DNA from: Chamaecrista fasciculata
Lineage: Eukaryota > Streptophyta > Magnoliopsida > Fabales > Fabaceae
Length of the DNA: 64,000 nt
Assembly (NCBI GenBank): GCA_003254925.1
Contig: QANZ01023510.1
Coordinates: forward strand, 179,247-243,246
Direction of reading: 5' to 3'
Shown here: piece by piece, positions 27,800-42,006 of the stretch
Layout of the letters: each line of letters opens with the position of its first letter
How positions within the stretch are numbered: the stretch's first letter is position 1
The notes under the pieces: generated by a model
Told to the model about the DNA's origin: nothing
Databases searched by the model: none
Seen by the model: only the letters and a program-made list of their open reading frames with translations
Position numbers and translations under genes: made by a program

Positions 27800-29588
27800 T
27801 CCCATCGTAATCTCCATTTTTCAGTTCTTCATGTGTTTTGCCCTAATTTGTAATTCTAATTCCCTTAGTTGAACCAATTTCAGGTTTCGCTTATTTCTCA
27901 TTTCTGATCTGATCAAAACATATTTTGTTTACGACGAAATTAATTAGGAGATTTACATGAAACTTTCTTTCACGGCCATCAGACATTGCACATAAGGGCG
28001 TCAATCGTCATTGTAAAAGGATGTTGAACTCCAGTGGCAGTTTGAGTGTAAACTTCAAAATTCAAACTGATGGAACTTTTTTTTTTTAATAAAAAAGAAA
28101 AGAAAAGAATAATCATAATCTTTCTTCAGATAAAAAAAGGTGGTTTTCTGGTAACACGGATTGTACAATCCAAACATCATTAAGATGCTTGAATTCCCTA
28201 TTGTGTGTGAAGCAACGCATGACTATCAAATATAACTACAAGCAAATGAAGACAATGGCTACTGAAAGGTTTTTGAGAGCAAGTAATGATTTTCATTAGA
28301 TTCAGGCACCCCGTGAAGCAAACTGATCAAAGCGGTCCCCTTATTTTTGCTTGATCTTTACCCTTCACATCAATGCCAATATGCCATCATCAATGGTAGA
28401 CTGAAGACTAATTTGAAGATTCCTCTCCAATCTTTCTTCCTTGCTTGGAGTGTACCTCACGTCATGAATATCATCAGCTAATGCTCTCCGAGTAGAAATG
28501 CCTCTCTACAGAAGCACGAGCACTTATATTCTAATGTAGAAGCCAGTAAAACTTCACTTGCTTCAAATGAAATGTGCCTCAATTCACCTTGCGAGTTACT
28601 AGTTAACGCTAAAATTTCAAGGACGAACTAAAAATGGTACATGAATCATGATATGTACCCTTAGGCCGGTTGAAAATTGAATAGGAAGTTCCCATCTTTA
28701 GGATTCTAATATTTATATACTACAAAGTGCACTCTTTGCTACTCTTTCCATGTTTCTATAATAGTATGCCCCGAATTTTTGTTATTAGGATATTCAAAAT
28801 CCAGTTTACCCCGGCATGCAAGGAATATTGTCAATCAACGAGTTCATCACTTGAAGTTGTTCCTTATGTGGTCCAATACCTCCCGGGAAGCAATTATCAC
28901 ATTTAAAAATAGTTTAGTTTTTGTTATAAAAAATAATGAGAAGATTTTTATATTCTCCCCATAAGACCAGATCATATAAATTATAATATCTTGCTATAAA
29001 AATATATAGCTTAAAAAGAATCTAACGATGGCCTAAAAGCTACGTAAACTTCGACTATTCGGTATTACCACCAAGTGGATACATAGCTGGCAGTGTTGTC
29101 CCACTGTCTCAGTCCCAGCCTAGATTGGTTTATAGAGAGTAATTTGCCCCATAATCCTGATTTGGAAGGCATGAAAAGGAACATATTACAACCCCACAAC
29201 ATTCATCTATGACAAGATTATTTGCATAATATATATTTAGCCATTGTCAACAGCTGCCAAGAAACATATTACCTTTCCCCAGTTTGAGTTCAGAATAAAC
29301 ATGGAAACAGAATAACGGCAAGTCTTTCTATATGTGATCAGAACATTGGTAATTGAGTTTCTGATGTTTCTTGGCCATCCTAGTTACTTTCCACAATCAC
29401 CTAGTACTACGGGATCAACATTAGAAATACAGCCCCTCACCATGCAGAGCAAGAAGCAGGACAGTTGTTATGATTAACACACATAACTGCTACCGTTAAA
29501 ACGGTTAGTGATTACAAACAACACTGTGAAAGTAAATAAGATCAAGGTCATAATATCAGTGGTTACTATCTTCAAAGGGCTGTCATAT
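27800..29588. other. Convergent 3' spacer (FdC1 / FRIGIDA-like)
   Basis: 1.8 kb without a supported gene. On the minus strand, 28627-28478 (49 codons) and 28505-28365 (46 codons) are ATG-less open stretches, each preceded by an AG. They look protein-like but are in different frames and match no family I know, so they may be a decayed fragment or chance. Confidence 0.5.
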
Positions 29589-32500
29589 CTATCGGTAGTA
29601 AGCCTGCTGATAAGTTGGTGCCAACCCATTGCCATAGCCACCATATGCAGGATAGTTCATGGGAGCAGCTGGGTATGATCCTGCAAGAGCTGGTGCAGCC
29701 TCTGGTGAATATGCATAGGGATTGGCAGGGGGGCTTCTGCTGCCATACATGTGAGGTGGGGATGGATATGGTGCAAGAGCAGCTGGGTATTGCCCATGAG
29801 ATGGAGACCTGACAAATGTAGGAGCAGCCGGGAATGAAGATACATACGCATTTGTGAGACGGCCAGCTTTGGCCGGTGGCATTGGACCTCCATTGCCGTT
29901 GCTTGCTCGTGTTCTTTTGTTGGCAGGGACAACAACAGCTGGTTTCTTCTTGTCAGTTTTGACCTTCTCCAACTGTTCAAGACGCTTCTTCAGGTTTTCA
30001 GGAGGGAACTCAGACTCAAGTTTGTATTCTTCAATGCACTTGATGACAGCCCTGAGGGCAGATTGCTCTTTTCTGGCAGCTAGGTACTGGGAAATTGTAA
30101 GTATAATGCAAGTCAGTTTAAACTTTAAATAGTAAACCAGCTTCTTCCTAGAATCCCAGAAGACATATAAATGTACCATAACTTTCCAGCCTTTTTCTCC
30201 CACTAATCCAAGAAGAAACACACATAAATGAGAAGAATCAGATATAATATAGAAACACTTCTCTAGACAGATATCAATACAAAGACAGCCTTTCGCTCCC
30301 TCTCTCTCTCTCTCTTCCTCCCCCCCAAAATTACAGCCACACTCACACAAGCACAAAGGAAGAACAGTGTTAGATGCACTTTCTAACATGCATATTTTAT
30401 TTAAAGAAAAATAAAAGGACATCAGACTTTATACAGTTTTATTGTATAAAAGCACAACAGAAAACCAACTGAGAGCTGGACCATGCTTAAAGATAGCTTT
30501 ATAAAGGAAAAAGAGACATACTACTTTCTGAGGTGACATTGAACAACTGAATTACACAAAGCTACAGATAAAACATAGACTACTAATTTAGCCAGTGGAG
30601 AAATTACCGAAGCTCGGCCAGCATTATTAGGATCTTCCAAAATAGATGCTGCAGCCTTCTTTGCATCCTTCAGAAATGATTTCAGCAGAGGAACAGGGGG
30701 GAACTTGTCCACAAGGCCTACTTCATATGTAAAGTGTACTGCATCAAGCTGCTGGCCCTTGCTGATTAACTCTCCAATCAAATCTGCATACAAAAGAAAT
30801 ATTTAAATTGAGTAGTGGAAGCATAGACCAAAACCCAAAACCAAAGGCAGACAGAGAATAAGTCTAATTACAAGCAATGCTTAGATGCATAAATCCCCTC
30901 CTCTACTCCCCTTTCTCAAATTGCTAATTCCTTTAAGTTGTTAACAAGAGCAGAATGATCTGCCAATCACAACCACAATTAAGCTCCTAATACTACAGCT
31001 CTTAGACTCCCTTGGCAGAAAAAGCACATCAAACTTTGTACCGGGGGTTGGGAGAGGCAGGGAACTTAACCCACATGACAGTAACAAGGCCAGAAAGAGT
31101 CTGTTTTGCTGTGGAATTTGCGTCCTAGAGTACTTTAACGTTGAATCCCTAAACTTGTATTTGTACTACTACTCGTATGACTTGAAAGCCCCCAGTAATA
31201 CAGGTAAAGCTAATGAATCAAGAGTCACATTAATCTGTGACAATTATATACATGTCGAATGCTTGGCATATACAATGTAACCAGAAATTCCCTTCCCCTA
31301 AACACATTCAAGAATTCGCAAATAGGTCAAACATGCTAGAACTTGAGACACTCTGCTCGACATGAATTTAAGAATTGTGTCCATCCATGAGCTCAAATGT
31401 CCAACTTCAAACTACTTTTTCACCACGAAGTAGTGGAAAATAATTTCCCACTATTTCTCTATCACTTCATATGAGTTTGCATTAGTTGTTCACTTTTTTT
31501 TTTACTTATACAACTATAATATAGCTCAAATATCAAATCAGAATCAAAGTTCTCATGACAAAGTATAGGAGAAATGGTGATCAAACATATGGCGAATCAT
31601 AAGGAAAGGAAGGAAACCCATCGGTAGTATGGACATCGTCAAAGAACATCATATTATTGCCAATCAATATAATTAAGGAAAGAGAGAATAAGCATACCAG
31701 GCATTTCGTCACCAAGACCGAGGGAAACGGCAAGCTTGGGCATCTGTTTCCTCCACGCGGACCCAATCACAAGCTTCCTATACAAATCCAAATCCTCCTT
31801 CTTGACAATACCAAAAGTCACCAAATGCTGCAAGAAAGTATGCACATCGGGGGTCTTGACATTCTCAATTCCACCACGCTCCTCCAAGCTCGCCTTCCAA
31901 GTCTCAGCAATCTGTTTGGCTCGCTCTTTCACGCTCGGCGTCACCAGAAGCCTGGATTTCCCAATCACAGGGTCCACCATTACTGGGATAAGCGATTCCA
32001 GCATCAGCACACAAGCCCAACCCAAATCGTTGTTGTTGTTCTTCTCGTTCTTCTCACTCTTCTCGCCCCTCTTGTCCACCGGAAAAACCAGCGATATAGC
32101 TTCCAACACGAACTTGGGCGGATCGACACACTCAGCGAGAGCCAAAGGCATCTGAGCTCTCAAATCTTCCAATTCCTTCTTCTTCCCAATCACAAACCCC
32201 CAAAACCCCGAGGCATCCATTCTAAGGCAGAAGGATTTCAACTTGAAAAGCAAGCCGTCGCCATTATCAACCTCTCCGTTTTCATCATCATCATCATCCT
32301 CGCGAGCGTCAGGTTTCTGTAGCAGCAAAAGAGCAGCTTCCTTGTGCTTCTCGACATTTCCGAGGGCGATCTCGACGCTGCCGTCGATGGAGACCTCGCG
32401 CTTCTCGAGCTGGTGAAGAGACTCTTTTGTCTCATGGTCGAGAGTCTGAATCTTGTTTCGGAGAGCCTCAGATTTCTTGAGAAGGTCTTGCTCGAGGGAG

Positions 32501-32628
32501 GAGAAGTGGTCGGAAAGCTCCTTCCAGAGAAGAGTACAGCTAGTCATGAGAGAGGTTTGCCTCTGGAAATCGTCGAAGCTAGGCTGAGCCAACTCGGTCA
32601 ACTCGCCGGGATCGGGGATGGACCCCAT
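29589..32628 (-). CDS. FRIGIDA-like protein (FRL4-type)
   Basis: Three exons: 32628-31698, 30783-30608 and 30086-29589, in total 1605 nt (534 aa), close to Arabidopsis FRL4a/4b. Order: N-terminal helix region with a coiled coil (~35-95, LLKKSEALRNKIQTLDHETK); an acidic DDDDDENGE linker; the FRIGIDA domain (~125-430) with LRAQMPLALAECVDPPKFVL, PDVHTFLQHLVTFGIVKKED and IGELISKGQQLDAVHFTYEV; a basic patch (DKKKPAVVVPANKRTRAS); and a Pro/Ala/Tyr/Gly-rich tail ending YGGYGNGLAPTYQQAYYR. FRIGIDA itself scaffolds a nuclear activator of FLC in Brassicaceae; the role of FRL4-type members is less clear. A telo-box lies at 32693-32700 in the leader, and a hAT-like MITE begins 280 bp upstream of the ATG. 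Confidence 0.92.
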
Positions 32629-32692
32629 GGTGGGCGTTACTGTACGTCCGTAGTCAGTAGTTGAGAGAAGAGGAGGAAAAAGAAACCCTAGA

Positions 32693-32700
32693 AATGGTGA
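32693..32700. promoter_or_regulatory. Telo-box (AAACCCTA) upstream of FRIGIDA-like start
   Basis: AAACCCTA about 65 bp upstream of the ATG, in the presumed 5' leader or core promoter. This motif is frequent in plant genes of growth and translation. It is short, so chance is possible. Confidence 0.4.
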
Positions 32701-32908
32701 AAGAAAGAAAGAAGAAGATGGAAGTGGGAATTAAGGAGAGAGGTAAGGTAAGGTAAAGCTAAATGAGGATTGAGGAGGGAGAAGCTGACGTGGACGGGGC
32801 AAGTGGGGACACGTGTGATGGCGTCCGAAGAAGGTGGTTGAGGGGGCGGTGCTAAAATGCGCAAGGAGTGCGCAGGAAGAGAGAACCTTACCTACTACAA
32901 CTGTGAAG

Positions 32909-33560
32909 GGGTGAGCAAACCAACCCGCCAACCCGCGAGCCCGCAAAAACTAACCCAACCCGCAGCTATGGGTTGGGTTGGTTCGGGTTCGCGGGTTGGT
33001 TTGGGTTTAAAATTCTTAACCCGCACACTTGCGGGTTGGGTTGCGGGTTTGGAGTTTTTCAACCCAACCCAACCCGCGAGCCCGCATATAATTTTTTTTT
33101 ATTTTTAAATTTATTTTTTATAAATATTTATATATTTTTATATAAATTTTGTATGTTTTCTTATGTATTTATACTATTAGTTCTTTATAAATAAGATATT
33201 TTGATTTTAAAATTTACATAATTACATATATGTATTACATTTACATACTTTATAGAATATATTTTAATTGATTTATATTTATATATATAAAATCTATGTT
33301 TTTTAACATTTTTTATGTGTAAGTTTTTTTATTCACTACCCATAAATTTATAATATTTTTTTTAATGAAAATTATAAAAAAAAAATTACAAACTCAACCC
33401 GCGGGTTCAACCCAACCCAACCCGCAACTCTGCGGGTTGGGTTGGTTCGGGTTGAGTTTTAAAAATCATAAAACCCAACCCAACCCAACCCGCAGATTGA
33501 TGTGCGGGTTGGGCTGGGATTTCCCCTCAACCCGCCCCAACCCAACCCGTGCTCACCCCT
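32909..33560. mobile_element. hAT-like MITE rich in AACCCGC / GCGGGTT repeats
   Basis: The ends are GGGTGAGCA (left) and TGCTCACCCCT (right), an inverted pair. The 8-bp sequence CTGTGAAG occurs at 32901-32908 and again at 33561-33568, which fits a hAT target-site duplication. The exact terminus is ambiguous by one or two bases because TSD and TIR share A/G. Both arms (32920-33090 and 33390-33550) contain many copies of CCAACCCGC and its complement. The centre is very AT-rich. There is no transposase. Confidence 0.8.
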
Positions 33561-33657
33561 CTGTGAAGTAATGGCTAGAGCTAGAGCTAACTAGGAGTAG
33601 TAACTAGTAGTAGGGATGGGGATGAGAGAGTGTGTCTGTGCAAGTAAAATAAAAGAA

Positions 33658-34191
33658 GAGGAAACCTACTATTTGGTCTTTCATTTTTTACAATTTTAAC
33701 TATTTGGTCCTTACATTTTCAAAATAGATTATTTGGTCCCTCAAAAATTAGAAATGTCAACTCTTTAGTTCGTGTAACCTATCTCCGTTACTAACATTGA
33801 TGACTTGACCGTCAATTGCACATGTAACACGTTAAATGCTACATATTTAACTATTTAGGACTACCTAGGGTTTGAGATTTGGGAATGATTCAATAGTTTA
33901 TGCCTTATGGAAGCTTCATGTTTAATACAAATATTTGAGCCTGACTCAACTTTAGGCTTCTTTAATTGTGTTTGTTGGTCCGGTTTGGTTAGTTTAGTTG
34001 ATTAGAATGCCGAAGTGGCATTTAACAGTACTATGTAAGCATTTAACGTCTGATAGTTGACGATTATGATAAATGAAGGACTAAATAGTTGACATTTCTA
34101 ATTTTTTAAGAATCAAATAGTCTATTTCGAAAATGCAAGAATCAAATAGTTGAAACTCTGAAAAATAATGGACCAAATAATAAGTTTCCTC
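33658..34191. mobile_element. Inverted-repeat MITE (GAGGAAAC termini)
   Basis: Both ends carry GAGGAAAC in inverted orientation. About 140 bp on each side are complementary, with phrases such as TATTTGGTC, TTTCAACTATTTG and AATTAGAAATGTCAACT. Flanking 9-mers (ATAAAAGAA / GATAAAGAA) are similar but not identical. A Mutator-type MITE is likely. Confidence 0.65.
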
Positions 34192-36488
34192 GATAAAGAA
34201 AGAAGGAGTTGGTGGCGCAGGATAAGGGTAAGGGAAAGGAAGAAGGGAATGTTTGGATGGTAGTAAACTGTGGAGTGAACTTTCCCGGAAATCGAAGTTA
34301 GATCAGAAAAAAAGCAAAGAGGATGTGTGGGACAGATTGAGTGACCACCACATGGGATGCGTCAGACATGGTAAAGAAATTGCCGGGTGCATCCAAACCA
34401 AACCTCACATTTCTAACTTAATTAATGTAATAATCTAACTCTCTTCCTCTAACTACGTACACTTCACCCTCTAAATATTCATTTATCTCTCAATTATTTT
34501 AAATTTACTTGTTTTACTCTTTAAAGATAAACTCAACAAAATTCAACCACCTAGAAAATAAAAAGGTTTCGACACCCAATCATGTTTTAAGATATGGGCA
34601 TATTGAAATGATTAATACATTTTAATTATATAATTAATAAATATTGGGGTAGGTGTCTGCAAAGGACAGAGGACTACAGGCATGCGCACCAAGTACAAAC
34701 CACAACTATACAAATGATGTATAAAATATAAAAATATAAAAATATAATATAAGAAAACGTTAAATCAACTTTAAGATTTATATATAATTATCTTTAAAAT
34801 AAAATATAGAATGTTAAGATAAAAACTTTTATTACAAACAATTCATTCTTATCATTAAGTTAAAATTCAAGATTTGTGTTTTTATGTTTAAACACAAAAT
34901 GTAATAAATGCCGTTGACAAAGAAAGAGAGAATTATCTAGTGCAGAATCCAAAAATATATATAAAAAATTTAAAAAATAGTAACTGTAATACCTGAGACG
35001 TTAATGTCTACTTCTCATGTAACAGGGTCGCAAATCGCAATCACCTTCGCCACTCTACACGTATACATTCCCTTATCCCTGATATCACAGTCATCTCAAT
35101 CATATTTGTGTATATATTAATATTAATTTAGACATTCATGTCCATGAAAATTTCATAAGATGATGTAATAAATCCTTTTCTATTTTTTTTAAATGTACTT
35201 TTTCTCCTCATTTTCTTTATCTGCTCAAAATTCTAGGACATCGTTTAAATTATTTTTTAAGTAGCAACACAAAAAATCCTTCTCACACTTATTTCAGTTC
35301 TTACGTACAATGAAAGATATATACAAGGAATATTCCTCCCTCCCAATTCCCAAAGAATTTCGTTAGAATCTTTGTCACATTACAAATTCTAGCTAGCTTC
35401 TCTACTCTCATGTAGATCTAAAATAAACGTTTATCATTGTTGATTAATAACGAACCCCAAAACACAAATTAATGAATTCACTAATCATCTCTAAAACATA
35501 TACTTCTGTTCTAAAACGGGGAAGGTGGCACAAGCACAACAGCAAATATATAGTTATATTTTTGAATTGAAAACACTGTTTGACTGTTTCTCAAATTTGA
35601 AAATTTGCTTTCTTTCTCTGTCACAAAATTGGTATGAAAATAAAAATCCGGATGGATGGCGATAAAGCATAGGCCCGAATGGCAATAAATTCCACATGTG
35701 TGACTCTGAAGATTTAATGGGTAAGATACATATTAGTGCGTTCCAGGGTGTCAGATATATAGTGGAGAGGAAGTCAGATATCTCTGCCTAATGTACTAAT
35801 AATATGTCAGGAAAGAGGATCAATATGGACAAACTAATAATATTTTTTAAAATTAAATAAAATTAGATCAAATTTAATTATCTCTATATACAAAAAAAAA
35901 ACCCTACTTCGCCTCATTGAGATATTTTTAAAAAGTTATACATAAATTTTAAAACATGATCCAACAATAAAAAAATTGAATTTAGAAACTATGATTCTAT
36001 AAATAAGAGTTTCTTAATTAGAACATTGACAAGGCAGGGTGGAAATATAGAAAAGAAAAGTAGTGACAGTACGTAAATGGTTTCATCATGATTTGGAACA
36101 GAATGCAATAATTGAGGCCAATATCTGCTAATGTGGCCATCCAGAAAACTAGTTGGATGATTTGTAATCTTGCCTAGGCCTAAGCCCACCTCCTCTTTAG
36201 TTGTGTCAATATCAAAAGCAGTCCCCAGATAGGCATACAAATACAATTCAATATGCAACAGTAACACCAAAACCCACAAGTCCTCTTCGTCTCTCTTCTC
36301 AATCTTCTTGAAGCCTCAAATTGGTTCCCCGCCAAATTCATTCAAAACAACCCCAATTCACCAATAATTTGACAAAATGCCACATATATCACTTCATTAA
36401 TAAACTCATTTTACTTTTAAAACTTATGTCCTTGGCCGGCTTGGCTATTTTTCTTTATAGAGTCACATTAATATAAAGATATTGGCAG
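34192..36488. other. Gene-free spacer
   Basis: 2.3 kb of AT-rich sequence between two transposons. Open frames such as 34253-34438 and 35989-36279 lack recognisable similarity and splice context. Nothing else seen. Confidence 0.55.
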
Positions 36489-37372
36489 CAGGGGCGGAGG
36501 GAGGGGGGGGCCAGGGGTGGCCATGGCCCCCCCCAGATTTTTATAATATATACTTTTAGTATACAGAATAGTTATTTAACCATGACTTGGACCAAGTGGT
36601 CATGTGTTTGGCCCCTACCATTTTTTCCTTAGTGCAAGGCTGTGTGTTCGATCACTGTAAAATGCAATGTTTTCCAAGTAAAAAAACATTTGGCTTACAG
36701 ATGCGTATTGGGCCATGAACCTTTGGCTTACTTTCTTAATATATATACACACGTTATGTATATGTATATGTAAAAAGTAAATTATATGCTATTATTTCTA
36801 TCATTTTCTCAAAGTAAAAAAATTAAAAATATATTATAATATTTCTTATTTCTTAAACCCTAATCAATCTAAAAGTTTTAGTTTATTATTTTTTAGTAAA
36901 ACATACATAAAGAAATATAAAAAATATAAATAATATCTTAGATAATATAATTTCTAAGATTCATCATTTTTTATTAATATTTTAATTAATTTAAATACTA
37001 TTATCTCTCTAATTTTATTATTTCTTTACATTTTTATATGTTTCATATATTTTTTTATCCAAATTATACATTTTATCTTATAATATTGATAATATATAGA
37101 AAAAAAATAGGCCAAAATTCTATTTTGGTCCCTAATGTTTACCTAAAGTTCTATGTTGGTCCTTAATGATTTTTTGTCCTACTTAGGTCCTTAATATTTT
37201 CTAAAAATTTCGTAATTGGTCCCTAACTATTAAATATGGTCATGTTTCTCTCATTTCAAACCCGAACATTAGGGACCAAAATCAAACTTTAAATAAACAT
37301 TAGGGACTAAAATAAATTTTAGCCAAAAAAAATTTTCGGCCCCCCTAACCTAAAATCCTGGCTCCGCCCCTG
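36489..37372. mobile_element. Non-autonomous hAT element (Tip100-like termini), perfect 8-bp TSD
   Basis: An 884-bp element starting CAGGGGCGGAGG and ending in CTCCGCCCCTG, an inverted terminal pair. It is flanked by the identical 8-bp ATTGGCAG at 36481-36488 and 37373-37380. The CAGGGGCGGA terminus resembles the Tip100 branch of hAT, as I recall it. The interior is AT-rich and lacks a transposase; it holds a nested inverted-repeat element at 37110-37324. Confidence 0.88.
37110..37324. mobile_element. Nested inverted-repeat MITE inside the hAT element
   Basis: The left end GGCCAAAATTCTATTTTGGT is matched in reverse complement by GGCTAAAATTTATTTTAGT at the right end. The arms carry 'GGTCCCTAATGTT' phrases. 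The flanks are A-rich, so the duplication cannot be judged. It is the same broad GGTCC-type MITE group as 13456-14030 and 42007-42539, inserted only ~48 bp from the hAT terminus. Confidence 0.6.
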
Positions 37373-37600
37373 ATTGGCAGTTGTATGAAATTATGCCTCA
37401 TGAAGATTGGGTGGTACTAGTAGAGTCGGCTGAGTGTTTAGCAAAAGGCAAAAGCATGTCCAGTATTTTTAGAAAGGTTAATAAGATACCATAGCCGTGA
37501 ATTACTGAAAATAGAAAAATCGTAGCTATTAAAACTATTAACTTTTTTAATAAAGCAGGTTAAAATGCATGTGATTTGAAAAATAATGACTTTGACAATT

Positions 37601-39446
37601 GGGCAAAACATCCTTTTGTGCCCCTAACGTTTGCAGTGATTTTCAGTTATGCCCCTAACGTTTCATTTTGTTCAAGCGTGCCCTCAATGTGAAACTAACG
37701 TTTCAATTATGCCCCCAATTTTGACTCAATGCTCATGTGACAATTTTTTTACTTATGTGTCATTTTTTTTGTCTGACGTGACATAATGACTGGACATTCA
37801 TATTTTTTTTTTTTCCACCGTGGCATGATGACTGGATTTACATTTTTGAACATAAAAATTGAGTAAACTAGCAAATCAGTCCCTGGATTTACATTTTTCA
37901 TCATATTCATTCATTTTAGTCCCAAATCCTCAAAATAAAATTGTAAAGTGTCTCAAAACTCTTCCAAACATTTCAATTTAGTCCTTAAAAATATTAAAAA
38001 CTCTAAAACCTAAACCCCAAACTCTAAACCCTAAAACCCTAAACCCTAAAACTCTAACTCTAAACCTCTAGCCCTAAAACCTAAATTCCTAAATCCTCTA
38101 AAACTTAATTTTTTTTTAATATTCAAACCCCCTAATTTTTTTTATCCCAATCTCTAAACCCCCTAAATTTTATTTTAATCCCAATCTTTATCTTCATCTT
38201 GTCTTCTCCACCATATCACACAACGGCCATCACCATCTCCATCAACTACATCTCCATCTTCATCTTCTTCATATCACACCACAACCATCAACCCTAAATT
38301 GTTTCTATATTTCTCTAATTCAAAACCCACACCCAAATTTGAACCCTAAGTTCATCATCATCACCATCTTCTTCTTTTCCCTGAATTTTTTTTCTACAAA
38401 AAACTTTCATACCCATTTCTCAGATTCAAAACCCATCCTCTTCCGCCTCTTCCACTTCTTTATCTTCGTCTTTCGCCTCAGATTCAAAACCCATTTCTCG
38501 GCCACTTGTTTTTAAAGTCGGAGCGTCGAGCGACTTCCCAAATCGGCGAATTTGCTGTGATTTTCGTTTTCGTTTTCGTGATTTCCTGTGTGATGGCGGA
38601 CGAATGGTGATGATGACGGACGATGATGGCAAACGGAGATCCTAGCGCACCCAACGAATGGATGAAGATGATGAATAGATCTCTCATTTTCCAGATTCCC
38701 AATTTTCTGGATAATCAATATTCCCATTCCTAAATTTTTCATTTTCCAGATCTCTCAAATTGATGAAGATGATGAATAGATGATGAATGTCTGGTAAAAT
38801 AGAAATTTGGCAAAGATGGTGAAGGAATGGATGATGAATTGACGAAGATGAAGATGAAGATGAAGTTGAAGAAGATGAAGATAAAGATTAAAAAATTTTT
38901 TTAGGGGGTCTAGGGTTTAATAAAATAATTGTCAGGGACCGAATTGCAACTCAAAATTAAACCCACTAAATATGGGTTTAGGATTTAGGGTTTAGAGTTT
39001 TTAATATTTTTTAGGACTAAATTGGATAAAGATGAAGATGAAAAAAATTAAGTTTTAGGGGTTTAGGGTTTTTAATATTTTTAAGGACTAAATTGGAATG
39101 TTTGGAAGAGTTTTGAGACACTTTACAATTTTATTTTGAGGATTTGGGACTAAAAAGAATGAAGATAATGAAAAATGTAAATCCAGGGACTGATTTGCTA
39201 GTTTACTCAATTTTTATGTTAAAAAATGTAAATCCAGTCATCATGCCACGGTGAAAAAAAATATGAATGTCCAGTCATTATGCCACGTCAGACCAAAAAA
39301 ATGACACATAAGTAAAAAAATTGCCACATGGGCATTGAGTCAAAATTGGTTAGTTTCACATTGAGGGCACGCTTGAACAAAATGAAACGTTAGGGGCATA
39401 ACTGAAAATCACTGCAAACGTTAGGGGCACAAAAGGGTGTTTTGCC
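37601..39446. mobile_element. Foldback Mutator-like element with ~400-bp terminal inverted repeats
   Basis: A 1.85-kb element. The left terminus GGCAAAACATCCTTTTGTGC matches the right terminus in reverse complement (GGCAAAACACCCTTTTGTGC), and complementarity continues inward for at least 400 bp per side with few differences. Flanking 9-mers are TTGACAATT (37592-37600) and TTGAAAATT (39447-39455), 8 of 9 identical, as expected of an older Mutator-type duplication. Telomere-like AAACCCTAAA units occur at 37999-38110 and, inverted, around 38905-39070. The central part (~38200-38880) is CATCTTC/GAAGATG-rich. No transposase is recognised; the largest internal open frames overlap on several strands and are not credible genes. 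Confidence 0.8.
37999..38110. repeat. Degenerate telomere-like repeats within the foldback element
   Basis: Interspersed AAACCCTAA, AAAACCCTAA and ACTCTAAACC units resembling the plant telomere repeat (TTTAGGG)n on the complementary strand. The inverted counterpart sits in the opposite arm. Confidence 0.7.
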
Positions 39447-40068
39447 TTGAAAATTATTATTCTCTGTTTTTGTAATGAAAATGGCCATGAAACAAAAATA
39501 TACTAATTCACCCCATATACTGTCAGTCATAACAATTTGAATTTTCTTTGTACTTCACCTATAATGCGGATCCAAATTGTAGTAAGCTGCAATGCTGCTT
39601 TGGTTGGTTGATATGGTATTGCGAGATTCAGAGGATAGAGGGAAGGAGTGTAATAGTGTATAATAATTTAGTATGGATTTGTTCAATACCGTTGGATTGA
39701 GCTGGAGAAAACTCATTATTGCATTACGTTAAAGAATTTTTTTTTTTACTTTGGTTGCTTGAAAATACGACACTATTTTAGCTACAAGAAAAATAGACGA
39801 GACAAGAAATTCATATTCATTAAAGTAGAAACAAGTGACTCCATTAATGATATTATAAGTCACATCTACTGGTATTGTAAGAGAATGTTGATAAAGCAAA
39901 CACTCAAACCAACAATAATAAACAATGGAATGGTGTAGTAGACAAATAGAGATGCTGTGCCTGTGAAGTGTAAGCCCCACTAAACCATAAGAATCGCCAA
40001 GGAAAACTGAAACGGTAAAACTTGACAGTCCATGAGAAGTTGAGAATAGTATGGGAATAAAACAAAAC
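39447..40068. other. 3' flank of RPS18
   Basis: About 620 bp between the foldback element and the RPS18 stop codon. It includes the RPS18 3' UTR; the open frame at 39729-40133 is partly the shadow of the last RPS18 exon. Nothing else recognised. Confidence 0.5.
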
Positions 40069-41844
<1,776 letters not shown>

Positions 41845-41946
41845 GATTGAAGTCTCTCCGTGCCTCCTCACTCTGCGCTTTCTGGTGAGTAGACGAAAGC
41901 GGAAGAGAAGTAAGTAGCCGTGAAGATTCAGCCTTTAAAGGAACCA

Positions 41947-41954
41947 AAACCCTA
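41947..41954. promoter_or_regulatory. Telo-box (AAACCCTA) in RPS18 promoter/leader
   Basis: AAACCCTA(G) about 103 bp upstream of the RPS18 start codon. Telo-boxes are well known in plant ribosomal protein gene promoters, where they work with site II elements. It lies 44 bp from the first MITE insertion. Confidence 0.55.
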
Positions 41955-42006
41955 GAGAAGACGTTGATATTGAGTTGACCGAACCGGACACGGGTATTAA
42001 ATAGTA

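Noticed and set aside
28365-28627. Two protein-like ATG-less open stretches on the minus strand, each preceded by AG
   Set aside because: They lie in different frames, no flanking exons were found, and neither matches a family I recognise. Fifty open codons can arise by chance.
38426-38742. Three overlapping ORFs inside the foldback element
   Set aside because: Low-complexity translations of CATC/GAAG-rich sequence in competing frames; no known domain.
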